A stretch of DNA of 64,000 nt, from positions 62,001 through 126,000 of the forward strand of contig NZ_NCEN01000002.1 of the NCBI RefSeq assembly GCF_002280675.1, written 5' to 3'. This stretch comes from Novosphingobium sp. 32-60-15. GTDB lineage: Bacteria; Pseudomonadota; Alphaproteobacteria; Sphingomonadales; Sphingomonadaceae. Below, in pieces: positions 36,715-45,299 of this stretch. The translations under genes were made by a program, and so were the position numbers. The notes under the pieces are model-generated. The model did no database searches. It saw nothing but the letters and a program-made list of their open reading frames with translations, and had not been told where the DNA came from. Position 1 is the stretch's first letter; each line of letters starts with the position of its first letter.

Positions 36715-37523
36715 CCGGCAGCCTCCAGTTCTGCAAGATTGTGCGGAACACTGACGTAGCCGGGAAGATGCTGTCCACCGTCAACGTTGATCATTTCGCC
36801 GTTCACGAACCGCGACATCTCCGAAGCGAGGAAAACCACCACCGGCCCAATGTCGTTCTCGGGATCGCCTGCACGTTTCAGCGGATTGCTCGCGGTTGCC
36901 ATGTCGAGGAACCCTGGCACCTTTTCAACCAGTTCGGCGAAGACCTGACCCATGCCGGTGGGCGCAATCGCGTTCGTGCGTATATTATAACGACCCCATT
37001 CGACGGCTGCGGACCGCGTCAGGCCAAGGATCGCGCCCTTGTTCATATTGTAGTCGCTGTGCAGCCAAGCGCCGGTCTGGGCGTCGATGGAATAGAACGT
37101 GACGATAGAGCCGCCGCCACGCGCCTTCATGTGCGGGAATGCTGCGCGCATCGCCCACCAGCTGCCAAACGTGCCGATCTTGAGGGTTTCCTCAAGCATT
37201 TCGTCCGTCTTGTGTTCGAGCAGAATGTTGGGTGAAAGCGCCGAGGCGTTAAGCACCAGCGTATCCAGCCCGCCAAATTCGGCCACGGCCCGATCAATCA
37301 TGCCGGTGACTTGTTCTTTTACCGCCATGTCGGCCGAGATGCCCACTGCGCCGACGCCAAATTCTTCGCGGATTTCAGCAGCAACACGTTCGGTCGCGCC
37401 GCCATCGCGGCCAGTGATCAGCAAATTCGAGCCTTCGCGGGCCATGCGGCGCGAAATGCCGTAACCGAGGCCCTTGGCGCCACCGGTTACGATAGCCACT
37501 TTGTTCTGCAGCAGCCCGGTCAT
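36711..37523 (-). CDS. SDR-family dehydrogenase of the dioxygenase operon
   Basis: The protein has 270 residues: cofactor motif VTGGAKGLGYGI, TGRDGG indicating NADP tolerance, VLNASALS, the catalytic stretch FYSIDAQTGAWLHSDYNMNK (YxxxK) and a C-terminal FVNGEMINVDGGQHLPGY. Position after the dioxygenase and reductase genes, with ATGA overlaps on both sides, suggests oxidation of a cis-dihydrodiol or other hydroxylated product. The sequence is closer to general 2,4-dienoyl-CoA reductase/FabG-like SDRs than to classical BphB, so the exact reaction is open. Confidence 0.85.
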   Translation of the reverse strand: MTGLLQNKVAIVTGGAKGLGYGISRRMAREGSNLLITGRDGGATERVAAEIREEFGVGAVGISADMAVKEQVTGMIDRAVAEFGGLDTLVLNASALSPNILLEHKTDEMLEETLKIGTFGSWWAMRAAFPHMKARGGGSIVTFYSIDAQTGAWLHSDYNMNKGAILGLTRSAAVEWGRYNIRTNAIAPTGMGQVFAELVEKVPGFLDMATASNPLKRAGDPENDIGPVVVFLASEMSRFVNGEMINVDGGQHLPGYVSVPHNLAELEAAG

Positions 37524-38695
37524 GCAACGTTCTCGCGCAGCGGCTCAATCAGCATCCTGTCCAACTCAGTTCTCTCCTGGCAGCGATCACGCGTCAGCAC
37601 ATAACCCCGCGTCACGCCTTCATTATCGACAAACAGATATTTCAGTCCCGATTCTCCTTCTTCTGCCAATGTCCATAGTCCATCAACAAGGGCAGGCTTG
37701 GGAAGAAGTACTATCGGGTATGTCGTGGTCTTCACTTGCACCGACAGCGTCGGAAAGCGGATGTCAGTAGGATTGCCCAACACGCTGGGTGCAATGGCGC
37801 GGGCGGCCGCCATGATCGGCGTGACATAAGCTGCAAGACCTTGCGGATATTCGGCGCAATCACCAATCGCATAGATTGAAGGATCGCTGGTGCGACCGGT
37901 CTGGTCTACCTTGATGCCGCGCCCGACTTCCAGCCCGGCAGTGCGGGCAAGATCGGTGTTCGGCCGCAAACCCACGGCCGAAAGAACAACGTCAGCAGCA
38001 ATCTGCGTGCCATCGTCCAGCGTTCCACAAAAACCGCCTTCAGGCTGTTTGTTCAACGCCACAACCTTGCGGCCAAGGTGCCATTCGACGCCGTGTCCTG
38101 CCAGTGTTTCGCGGACCATATCGCCCACTTGCACCGGAATTAATTGGGCCAATGGATGGCCAAGCATGTCGACCACAACCGGCTTATAACCGTTGGTAAT
38201 CAGATCATTGGCAAATTCGGTGCCAACCAGTCCTGCACCCATGATCAAGACGCGCGCGCCATCGGGCAGTTTTTCGCGGAACTCGCGGTAATGATCGAGT
38301 GAATTGACCGCGATTGCCAAATGGGCTGCGTCACCGTCGATTGGCGGGCGGATCGGGTCTGCGCCGAGCGCCAGGACCAACTTGTCGTAAAAGATCGGGC
38401 CGCCGGTAGTCAGCAGCACCTTGCCGTCAGTGTCGATGCCTTCGGCTTCGCGCCCGCACCGCAAATCAAGCTTAAGTTGCGCCGCCATCTTTTCGCCAGG
38501 CGTGGTCACCAGAGTGTCGGCAACCTTGCCCTTGGCAAGCGCAGTAGACAGTGCAGGCTTGGAATAGAAATGCCCGTCGTCATGGGTGACAAGCGTCAGA
38601 CGGGCGTCCGGCGCAAGCTTTCTCAGCTCACGCAGGACGCCGTAGCCTGCAAGGCCACTGCCCACTACCACAACATGGGGTGCAGTTGCGGCCAT
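37520..38695 (-). CDS. FAD-dependent NAD(P)H:rubredoxin/ferredoxin reductase
   Basis: The protein has 391 residues. Two Rossmann motifs are clear: FAD-binding VVVVGSGLAGYGVLRELRKL near the start and NAD-binding VLIMGAGLVGTEFANDL near 150, plus IYAIGDCAEYPQGL for FAD. The C-terminal 60 residues resemble the rubredoxin-binding domain of AlkT-like reductases. It should pass electrons from NADH to the ferredoxin encoded at 40795 for the dioxygenase. The start lies 4 bases after the beta-subunit stop. Confidence 0.88.
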   Translation of the reverse strand: MAATAPHVVVVGSGLAGYGVLRELRKLAPDARLTLVTHDDGHFYSKPALSTALAKGKVADTLVTTPGEKMAAQLKLDLRCGREAEGIDTDGKVLLTTGGPIFYDKLVLALGADPIRPPIDGDAAHLAIAVNSLDHYREFREKLPDGARVLIMGAGLVGTEFANDLITNGYKPVVVDMLGHPLAQLIPVQVGDMVRETLAGHGVEWHLGRKVVALNKQPEGGFCGTLDDGTQIAADVVLSAVGLRPNTDLARTAGLEVGRGIKVDQTGRTSDPSIYAIGDCAEYPQGLAAYVTPIMAAARAIAPSVLGNPTDIRFPTLSVQVKTTTYPIVLLPKPALVDGLWTLAEEGESGLKYLFVDNEGVTRGYVLTRDRCQERTELDRMLIEPLRENVA

Positions 38696-38699
38696 CGGA

Positions 38700-39275
38700 C
38701 TAGAGGAAGATTGCCAGGTTCGACATGCCCAGAGTGGACTGGTCGACGATGATCTCGCGGCGGGCAAGCTTATAAGCTCCGCCCACCAGACGCCAGATAT
38801 CGCGGCGTTCGGCGCTGAGCGTTTCGTTGTGCGCTACATCGAAACGGCTGCGTTCGACATAGAGGTAGCTTGATACTTCGTATTCGCCCGCAGTCTCGCA
38901 TTCGGCAACGCGGGTGTTGGTGACGAAGCGCCGCGTCCGCGACGGTGGATCTTCGGCCCAAGCGCTTTTGGAAAGACGCCCGGTGCGCATCAGGATCGAC
39001 GAATAATTGTCGTCAAAATGCATCATCGTGCGCATCACGTCGCGGTCCTTGTTGGGGCCATTGCGCGTCAGGCGAACAGGGGCTGTGTAAAGCAGGTCCT
39101 GCTCCAGCATCGCCACCCAGTCATCGAACCGGCGCTCATCCAGGGCGGCGGCTTCATCATAGAGCGTTTCAAGCAGGCGGTTGTAGATTTCGGAACCCAG
39201 GGGCACCCGATTGGTGGAGACCAGTCCACGCATCACGCCTGCCTTTTCAACAGCCGCGGTCGCATAATTTACCAT
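38700..39275 (-). CDS. Aromatic-ring-hydroxylating dioxygenase beta subunit
   Basis: The protein has 191 residues of the SnoaL/NTF2-like beta-subunit fold: IYNRLLETLYDEAAALDERRFDDW split across 30-53, YTAPVRLTRNG, YSSILMRTGRL, RTRRFVTNTRV, EVSSYLYVERSR and YKLARREIIVDQSTLG. It has no catalytic residues of its own and supports the alpha3beta3 oxygenase. It begins 29 bases after the alpha gene stop. An internal ATG at codon 15 is a possible alternative start. Confidence 0.92.
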   Translation of the reverse strand: MVNYATAAVEKAGVMRGLVSTNRVPLGSEIYNRLLETLYDEAAALDERRFDDWVAMLEQDLLYTAPVRLTRNGPNKDRDVMRTMMHFDDNYSSILMRTGRLSKSAWAEDPPSRTRRFVTNTRVAECETAGEYEVSSYLYVERSRFDVAHNETLSAERRDIWRLVGGAYKLARREIIVDQSTLGMSNLAIFL

Positions 39276-39304
39276 GATACGTCCTCTTCCAAGACTGCCA
39301 GAAA

Positions 39305-40693
39305 TCAGGCTTTAGCCATCAGATTGTAATAGGCCATCCACCAGTTCCACTGCGTGTCGTCCTTGGTGAAACCGGGATAGAGCAAACCGTTGCCCTTCCA
39401 GCCTTCCGGACGTTCGTGGCCGTGCAAAGCCTGATACTTGAGCGTCATGTCCCGGCTGACCGGGCCGCGCGCATTGCGCATAATCTGCGGCCAGGTGTCG
39501 GCATCGTCCTGCTCGATGATGCCCGAGGTTCCGGTCTGCTGGATGCTGTTTTGCAGCATGTCACGCTTTACCTGTTCCGGCGCATCCTTTTCGGCGAAGA
39601 TGAAGTTGATGAATTCAACCTTGTCCGGCCCGCGCGGCACATATGTGTGGAGCGCAAGCGCGCCTGAAGACCCGCCATCCGTGCGTGGCGCAAAAATGAA
39701 CGCGACAAGGATGTTGGGGAACAGGCCGCCAACCTGCGGCGGGATCGTCGCAAGCTGTTCAACCTGATCGGCCGACAGATTCTTGAACAACTGCGGGATC
39801 AGTTCCTTGGTGATGCCCGGTGGCGGCAGCATCGCAAGGCGTTCTTCGACGGACTTGCCTTCAAAGCTGATGTCCGAAAACATTTTGAACGTCTGCGCTG
39901 CTTCGAGGCAGCGCAACGAGTGGCCCTGTTCGCAGCTGACATCGACGCCATACATGCCCGGCGCATTATCATAGATCGATTCAGCCGTGCCGCCCATCAC
40001 GCCGCCTTCCATCAGCGAGCGATGGAGCGTGAGCGTGTGGAAACCGTCTGAACCCGATTGTTCGCCAGGGATTTTCCAGTTGCAAGGCAGAACGAAGCGC
40101 TGCGGGGGGCCGAGCATTTCGAGACCGGAATCGGTGCGGCAGAAAAGCTGGTCGAGATAGTACTTCATATCGCCGAGATAATCGTCGAATGAAGGGCCTT
40201 CGATGTCCCAGGTGGCGAAGATCAACCCGCCATAAACCTGAACCCGCGCCTTCTTCAGGCCAAGCTGGTCTTTGCCCAGCTGATTGCCGTGCATCTGCTC
40301 TTTTTCAACCGGCGCACCGATGAAGCTGCCATCGGGACGGAACGCCCAGCCATGATAGATGCAGCGATGGGCGTGGGCATTGCCGGCTTCAGCCGTGCAC
40401 ACTTTCATGCCGCGGTGTGGGCAGACGTTGAGAGATACGTGGATTTCATCATTGCGATCGCGTGTCACGATCACCTGATCTTCGCCCATGTCGCGGACCA
40501 CGAAATCACCGGCCTTGGGAATTTCGGTGTCGTGCGCCAGAAGCAGCCAAGTCTTGGCGAAGATTCGCTCCATCTCAAGCTTGTAAAGCTCTTCGTCATT
40601 CATCACGCGCAGCATGACTTCATTGGTGTCCCGCTTCACGAGATCATCAAGTGTCGCGCCGTCAGCCAGCGTGAAGGTTGCTTTTTGAAGCAT
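39305..40693 (-). CDS. Aromatic-ring-hydroxylating dioxygenase alpha subunit (Rieske)
   Basis: The protein has 462 residues. The Rieske [2Fe-2S] ligands are C91-P-H93 and C111-x2-H114 (NVCPHRGMKVCT, HRCIYHGW). The mononuclear iron motif is D216-x2-H219-x4-H224 in SGSDGFHTLTLH, with the bridging Asp intact. It is the catalytic subunit of a multicomponent dioxygenase or monooxygenase on a ring substrate. I chose the ATG at 40693 because GGAGAGGATC precedes it; an ATG at 40705 is in frame. It heads the six-gene operon and is divergent from its ferredoxin. Confidence 0.94.
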   Translation of the reverse strand: MLQKATFTLADGATLDDLVKRDTNEVMLRVMNDEELYKLEMERIFAKTWLLLAHDTEIPKAGDFVVRDMGEDQVIVTRDRNDEIHVSLNVCPHRGMKVCTAEAGNAHAHRCIYHGWAFRPDGSFIGAPVEKEQMHGNQLGKDQLGLKKARVQVYGGLIFATWDIEGPSFDDYLGDMKYYLDQLFCRTDSGLEMLGPPQRFVLPCNWKIPGEQSGSDGFHTLTLHRSLMEGGVMGGTAESIYDNAPGMYGVDVSCEQGHSLRCLEAAQTFKMFSDISFEGKSVEERLAMLPPPGITKELIPQLFKNLSADQVEQLATIPPQVGGLFPNILVAFIFAPRTDGGSSGALALHTYVPRGPDKVEFINFIFAEKDAPEQVKRDMLQNSIQQTGTSGIIEQDDADTWPQIMRNARGPVSRDMTLKYQALHGHERPEGWKGNGLLYPGFTKDDTQWNWWMAYYNLMAKA

Positions 40694-40739
40694 GATCCTC
40701 TCCATCGAATCTATCGAAAAATTCTGTTGGGCCGCTTAT

Positions 40740-40768
40740 ACAGGTTGAACGAAATGTGTTCAACCTGT
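40740..40768. promoter_or_regulatory. Perfect palindromic operator between dioxygenase alpha and ferredoxin genes
   Basis: ACAGGTTGAAC (40740-40750) and GTTCAACCTGT (40758-40768) are exact inverted repeats of 11 bases separated by 7. The site lies 46 bases before the alpha-subunit start (minus strand) and 26 bases before the ferredoxin start (plus strand), so a bound repressor could block both promoters. The TetR encoded in the operon is the most likely binder. Confidence 0.75.
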
Positions 40769-40794
40769 AATTGGTCGGCGGAGAGGAGAAAACC

Positions 40795-41001
40795 ATGTCC
40801 AAACGCTTGAAAGTTGTGATCGATAAGCCCGCATGTTGCGGCTACGGCGTCTGCGCCGAAATCTGCCCCGAAGTGTACAAACTTGACGAAAACGGCATCG
40901 TTTATGTCGATGATGAAATCGTGCCCGAAGGCCTTGAAGACCGCGCGCGCGAGGGCGCCGATGCCTGCCCGCAAGCAGCGCTCGCCATCGTCGAAGCATG
41001 A
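40795..41001 (+). CDS. Small [3Fe-4S]/[4Fe-4S]-type ferredoxin
   Basis: The protein has 68 residues. The cluster region reads KPACCGYGVCAEICPEVY, with a final Cys in DACPQAAL. The place of the second Cys of a CxxCxxC motif is Tyr, as in single-cluster ferredoxins that serve P450s and some Rieske oxygenases. An extra Cys before PEVY is unusual, so cluster type is uncertain. GGAGAGGAG precedes the ATG at 40795. It should carry electrons from the reductase to the dioxygenase, and is divergent from that operon across the shared palindrome. Confidence 0.9.
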   Translation: MSKRLKVVIDKPACCGYGVCAEICPEVYKLDENGIVYVDDEIVPEGLEDRAREGADACPQAALAIVEA

Positions 41002-41010
41002 TGCAGATTC

Positions 41011-41050
41011 AGCTCCGGCAGGCATGATGCCGCCGGAGCCCAATCCTTTT
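41011..41050 (+). terminator. Rho-independent terminator of the ferredoxin gene
   Basis: AGCTCCGGCAGGCA and TGCCGCCGGAGC form a stem with one bulge and a TGA loop (41011-41039), followed by CAATCCTTTTT. It starts 9 bases after the ferredoxin stop and abuts the convergent Rieske gene. Confidence 0.75.
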
Positions 41051-42256
41051 TCAGCGCACCATTTGTCCTGATAACACTTGCGCAACGCGTTGGGCTTCAG
41101 GAATCGAATCGATACCGATGCGGCGGTCCACTTCTTCCTCGAACCAGTAGAGCGCGCGCTCCTGATAACCGAAAGTCAGGTGCGGTATTGTGCCCTGCGT
41201 CAACGACCGCTGGATCGAGCGGAACAGGCACAAATCTTCTGACAGAATGTTGCGCACAATGCCGTTCATCGCCTGCCAGTGCTGCTTGTCGGCTTCGGTG
41301 TCGACGTCCCAGCCCATGAGCCGGACTTCCATGATCGACTTGTCCGGCCCCGCTGGCCAGAAGCTTTGCAGCGAAAATCCACCAGGATCGAGCGCGAAGA
41401 AGGTGTTGGGGAAAGTTGGCAGCGCAATCGTGCATTCGCTGAACACTTCGGCCACGTTGTCAGGCTTGTAAAGCTGCTGGTCGAAGATCGAATCGCCTTT
41501 TTTCTTGCGCGTGGCAAACCGCATGTGGCCATTGGCGAACAGCGCGATCACAAAGCTTTGCGAATTGAGATAAGGGGCGAGCGTCTTGGCGTGGACTGTG
41601 GCCACGTGATAGATTTCAAGGAAGTTGTGCAGCGCCAGCTTCCAGTTGCAATCCATTTCCACAAGCAGGCAGTCTTTGACCACCATATTCTCTATCGGAT
41701 AGCCTTCCTTCTGCGCTGATTGCGGCGCGAGGAATTCATCCAGCGGCCCGGCATTTTCATCGAAGTTGATGAAGATCATGCCGCGGTTGATCTCGCACCG
41801 CACAGGCTTCAGGCTGTTGTCAGCCTTGTTCAGGCAGGTGAAGTCATGCTGGTCCGGAACCGATTTCAGTTCGCCTTCCAGTGAATAGCCCCACGCGTGA
41901 TAAGGGCAGACAAAGCGCATTGCCTTGCCCTTCTGTTCGAGCAAGAGCGCCGAACCGCGATGCCTGCACGCGTTGTGAAAGGCCCGGATTGCGCCGTCCT
42001 TGGCGCGCGAGATGATGACCGACTGGTCCAGTTGGTGGAACAGGAAATAAGAACCGGCTTCCGGCAATTCAGAAATGTGGCCAGCCAGCAGCCAGTTCCG
42101 CATCCACAAACCGTCATGTTCCAGCCGGGCAAACGCCGGATCGGTATAGCGGCTTGACGGGACGGGCGGCAGGTAGGGAAAATCAGCCGGGTGTTCGGCG
42201 CGCACGAGTTGCGCTTCCATTGTCCGGTGCAGCAGATCCAGGGCGTCGGTTTGCAT
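41051..42256 (-). CDS. Rieske-type oxygenase, second system
   Basis: The protein has 401 residues. Rieske ligands are C97-x-H99 and C117-x2-H120 (NACRHRGSALLLEQ, RFVCPYHAWGYS). The iron motif is E214-x2-H217-x4-H222 in HNFLEIYHVATVH, with Glu instead of the usual bridging Asp, as in choline/glycine-betaine-type and related single-component alpha3 oxygenases. It has no adjacent beta subunit. GAGGAGAAGTGCG precedes the ATG at 42256. It follows a SnoaL-like gene by 27 bases on the same strand. Reductant could come from the ferredoxin and reductase next door. Confidence 0.9.
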   Translation of the reverse strand: MQTDALDLLHRTMEAQLVRAEHPADFPYLPPVPSSRYTDPAFARLEHDGLWMRNWLLAGHISELPEAGSYFLFHQLDQSVIISRAKDGAIRAFHNACRHRGSALLLEQKGKAMRFVCPYHAWGYSLEGELKSVPDQHDFTCLNKADNSLKPVRCEINRGMIFINFDENAGPLDEFLAPQSAQKEGYPIENMVVKDCLLVEMDCNWKLALHNFLEIYHVATVHAKTLAPYLNSQSFVIALFANGHMRFATRKKKGDSIFDQQLYKPDNVAEVFSECTIALPTFPNTFFALDPGGFSLQSFWPAGPDKSIMEVRLMGWDVDTEADKQHWQAMNGIVRNILSEDLCLFRSIQRSLTQGTIPHLTFGYQERALYWFEEEVDRRIGIDSIPEAQRVAQVLSGQMVR

Positions 42257-42283
42257 CGCACTTCTCCTCAAAAGGAATGGGGT

Positions 42284-42724
42284 TCAGGCGTCTGCCATCT
42301 TTGACGCTGCAGGATCACCCGGTTCCACCGCGCCAAAGCAGCTTTGGGCAAGGAAGCTGCAACTGTACTCGCGCACCTCGGTGAACTTCCCGTCGCGCAG
42401 CTTGAACACGAAATGATAGGCATTGTTGTAACGACGGCCGTTGAGCATCTCCATGTCGGTTTCAGCCTCGACGGCAACACGGTCACCTTCAGCCGTCATT
42501 TCCAGAACCGTCAGCTGGATCGGCGATTTCAGCACGGTCGACATTGTCGTTGGCACTTTGGAGAACTGCTCACGGTTCCAGTTATACAGCAGCCATTCGG
42601 GCTGGCGCGCCATCGTCATGAAGTTGAACTCTTCGGCAGTGGTCGCCAGGATCGCCGCTTCATCGCCGCGATTGACCGCGTCGAACCAACTGCGCACAAC
42701 GGCTTTGTTTTCTTCGATACCCAT
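42284..42724 (-). CDS. SnoaL/NTF2-like protein
   Basis: The protein has 146 residues of the cone-like alpha+beta fold (ENKAVVRSWFDAVNRGDEAA, LKSPIQLTVLEMTAEGDRVA, NAYHFVFKLRDGKFTEVREY). Members include ketosteroid isomerase-like enzymes and non-catalytic subunits. It may be an isomerase or hydratase, or act with the Rieske oxygenase encoded just downstream. The start may be the ATG at 42724 or that at 42733. It is divergent from an AraC-type regulator. Confidence 0.8.
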   Translation of the reverse strand: MGIEENKAVVRSWFDAVNRGDEAAILATTAEEFNFMTMARQPEWLLYNWNREQFSKVPTTMSTVLKSPIQLTVLEMTAEGDRVAVEAETDMEMLNGRRYNNAYHFVFKLRDGKFTEVREYSCSFLAQSCFGAVEPGDPAASKMADA

Positions 42725-42948
42725 TGCTCTCATCCCTTTTTTCCCGGCCGTTTGTGGTCGGCGGCTTGTTATGTCCGGCCGCTACGGCCTGCTTTTGCGC
42801 GAGGATGAACCCGGATTCGAATTTCTCGCCTATCCAAAGGGGGGCGTTGCCCAGGGCTATTTGCGGTTTGTTCCCCCGCGCGGCAGCGTGGTCGCAAGGG
42901 GAAGATCGGGCTGCCGCCGGATCGGCCGGTGCCGGGAGAGTAAAGGTT

Positions 42949-43848
42949 ATGCCTATCATATCCGGGGCCAACGTTTCGGCGGTGTACGACGTGCCCCGCA
43001 ATAGCGGAATGGACTGCCGCGTGGCCGGGCGTATCGTGCTGCCACGAGCCACCGTGGAAGTGCATCATTATCGCTTCATCGGGCCGCAGGGCGGGGTTTT
43101 CCGCTCAGGGCGCGGGTTCCTCGACCTTGCGCTGTCACGCCGTCCGGGCGCGCCACAAGGGCATTATACCGCCTCGCCCGGCAAAGGCCCGCTGCCGATG
43201 GGCGACATCATTTGCATTCCGGCAGGACAGGATCTGGAAACCCGCTGGGGCGAGGGTGAGCAGATGTCGATCTGCTGCGGGTTTGACGCGCTGGTCGGGG
43301 GTGAGGACGACATGTTCGCCAATTGCCATACCCTCGATGTATCGCTTGATGTGCGCAGCCCGCATGTACGCGACGCGCTTGTGCGGTTGGCGCGCGAGAT
43401 TGCCCACCCCGACTTTGGCAGCACGCTGCTGGCCGAAGCACTGCTGGCCCAAGTGGGGGTCGAACTGTACCGCTATTTCAAACGCAGCGGGGGACAGAAC
43501 GGCGGTGGCGAAAGCCTGTCACGCCTGAGCGCAGCCCACATGCGCAGGATCGACGAGGCCATCGAGCAGCCTGGCAAACTGCCCGGCGTGGCCGAGCTTG
43601 CGCAGGTGTGCGATGTTAGCACGCGGCATTTCTTCCGGCTGTTCCGCGCTTCGACCGGGCAGACGCTTGCCGCCTATGCAGCAGAGCGCCGCCTTGCCCG
43701 GGCCAAGGCTCTGCTTGTGCAAGCCCGTCCGCCGATCAAGGAAATTGCCTGGCGGTGCGGGTTTGAAACGCCTGCAGCGTTTTCGGCGGCATTTCGCAAG
43801 GCGACAGGAGTAACCCCCAAGGCGTACCGGCAAACGGCCTGGCAATGA
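42949..43848 (+). CDS. AraC-family transcriptional regulator
   Basis: The protein has 299 residues. An N-terminal cupin-like sensing domain is followed by the two-helix-turn-helix AraC domain (about 200-297: LPGVAELAQVCDVSTRHFFR, LFRASTGQTLAAYAAERRLA, IKEIAWRCGFETPAAFSAAF, TGVTPKAYR). It probably activates the divergent SnoaL-Rieske operon and perhaps the downstream SDR-VOC-hydrolase operon. The ATG at 42949 has GGGAGAGTAAAGG upstream; the longer open frame lacks support. No obvious direct-repeat AraC site was found in the 224-base gap. Confidence 0.9.
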   Translation: MPIISGANVSAVYDVPRNSGMDCRVAGRIVLPRATVEVHHYRFIGPQGGVFRSGRGFLDLALSRRPGAPQGHYTASPGKGPLPMGDIICIPAGQDLETRWGEGEQMSICCGFDALVGGEDDMFANCHTLDVSLDVRSPHVRDALVRLAREIAHPDFGSTLLAEALLAQVGVELYRYFKRSGGQNGGGESLSRLSAAHMRRIDEAIEQPGKLPGVAELAQVCDVSTRHFFRLFRASTGQTLAAYAAERRLARAKALLVQARPPIKEIAWRCGFETPAAFSAAFRKATGVTPKAYRQTAWQ

Positions 43849-43971
43849 TCGGAACCAACGGCGCTACGGCGATAGCAATGGCTTGAATGCGGGGACGAAT
43901 GCGCTTGGTTCTTCGGGCCGGAATGCGACAGACTGACCGCTTATAACAACACGAGGAGAGGCTGCTTGACC

Positions 43972-44751
43972 ATGAATATGTTCGATCTTGCGGGCAAGGT
44001 GGCGCTGGTCACCGGCGCGAATTCCGGCCTTGGCTTTGCCTTTGCGCGCGGTCTTGCAAAAGCCGGTGCCGATATCGTGATATGGGGCCGCCGCGCCGAC
44101 AAGAATGAAGAAGCCGCGCAAAAACTGCGCAGCTTTGGCGTGCGCGTGATGACCGATAGCGTCGATGTGCGCGATGACGCAGCGATTGTCGCAGGCGTCG
44201 CGCGCGCCGTGGCGGAACTTGGCCGGATCGACATTGCCGTCGCCAATGCGGGTATCGCCACGCAGGTACCGTTCGTCGACATGACGCGCGAGGCCTATCG
44301 CGAACTGATCGACGTCAACCTTGACGGCGCGGTGTTTACGCTGCGTGCTGTGGCAAAACACATGGTCGACCGGGCGCTGGCGGGTGATCCGGGCGGTTCG
44401 CTGATCATTTGCGGCAGCGGTTCCATTGCGCAAGGTGTGCCTACGCTTGCCCATTACGGCATCGCCAAGGGCGGGCTCAATTCGCTGGCCAAGGCGCTTG
44501 CGGCTGAACTTGGGCCGCACGGCATACGCTGCAACGTGATCGCGCCGGGCTTTATCGAGACCGAGATGACCTTTGCCGACCCCGAAGTGGGCGCGATGAT
44601 GGCAGCGGGGGTTTCGGCCCGCGTACCGCTTGGCCGCATAGGTCAGCCAGAAGATCTGGAAGGTGCGGCGGTTTACCTCGCCAGCGATGCGGCGCGCTAT
44701 CACACCGGCGATACGCTGGTCATTGATGGCGGCAAGCTGTTCGCCAACTGA
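43972..44751 (+). CDS. SDR-family oxidoreductase
   Basis: The protein has 259 residues. It has VTGANSGLGFAFARGLA, WGRRADKN (NADP-type), ANAGIAT, the catalytic GSGSIAQGVPTLAHYGIAK, and VIDGG at the C-terminus. GAGGAGAGG lies upstream; a TTG at 43966 fits the spacing even better than the ATG at 43972, so the true start is uncertain by two codons. It is the first gene of an operon with a VOC protein and a hydrolase. Confidence 0.85.
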   Translation: MNMFDLAGKVALVTGANSGLGFAFARGLAKAGADIVIWGRRADKNEEAAQKLRSFGVRVMTDSVDVRDDAAIVAGVARAVAELGRIDIAVANAGIATQVPFVDMTREAYRELIDVNLDGAVFTLRAVAKHMVDRALAGDPGGSLIICGSGSIAQGVPTLAHYGIAKGGLNSLAKALAAELGPHGIRCNVIAPGFIETEMTFADPEVGAMMAAGVSARVPLGRIGQPEDLEGAAVYLASDAARYHTGDTLVIDGGKLFAN

Positions 44752-44772
44752 CAGCGAAAGGATCCCAAGACG

Positions 44773-45282
44773 ATGTTTGCTCGGCCCAATACACAGCACA
44801 GCCAGGTGGCCTATGTTACCAATGATCTCGATGCCGCGATCGAGACTTTTCGCCGCGAATACGATTCGCCGGGATTCTATATTTTTACCAACGCCAATTC
44901 CGGCTCGGACGAGAATGGCGAACAGCTCAGGATCGCACTGGCGCGCGTTGGCGGCGTCGAGATCGAACTGATTGAACCGATCGGCGATACCGCGCCTTTG
45001 TTCAGCGACGTGCTGCCAGGCGGAACCGAACTGGCGATCCGGTTTCATCACGTGTGTTTCCGCGTCGAAGGCCCGTTGGAAAACTGGGACGCGCATGTCG
45101 CGTCGCTGGATTTTGACAGCCACCCGATCGTGTTTAAGGGCGCTTTGGGCGAAATGATGCGATTTATCTATACAGACGAGCGCCGGACACTCGGCCACTA
45201 TGTCGAACACGTGTGGTTAGCGCCGGAAATATATGCTCAAATTCTGGCTGCAACACCAACCTATCCGCCCGCCAGCGTCTGA
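44773..45282 (+). CDS. VOC-family (glyoxalase/dioxygenase-fold) protein
   Basis: The protein has 169 residues. The vicinal-oxygen-chelate start (SQVAYVTNDLDAAIETFRRE) and later beta-alpha modules (IRFHHVCFRVEGPLENWDAH) fit the fold, with metal ligands His15-region Gln/His, Glu in IELIEPIG and His in HHVCF possible. Activity is unknown: isomerase, epimerase or ring-cleavage enzymes share this fold. It starts 21 bases after the SDR stop. Confidence 0.78.
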   Translation: MFARPNTQHSQVAYVTNDLDAAIETFRREYDSPGFYIFTNANSGSDENGEQLRIALARVGGVEIELIEPIGDTAPLFSDVLPGGTELAIRFHHVCFRVEGPLENWDAHVASLDFDSHPIVFKGALGEMMRFIYTDERRTLGHYVEHVWLAPEIYAQILAATPTYPPASV

Positions 45283-45299
45283 ACTACCGGAGAATTTCC

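Noticed and set aside
41051..42256. Rieske protein first suspected to be another degenerate copy
   Set aside because: All Rieske ligands and both iron His are present; only the bridging Asp is Glu, which occurs in known active relatives.
43864..45210. Long open frame of 448 codons on the minus strand
   Set aside because: It is antisense to a clear SDR gene and a VOC gene, with no recognisable motif or ribosome binding site; long shadow frames are expected at this GC content.
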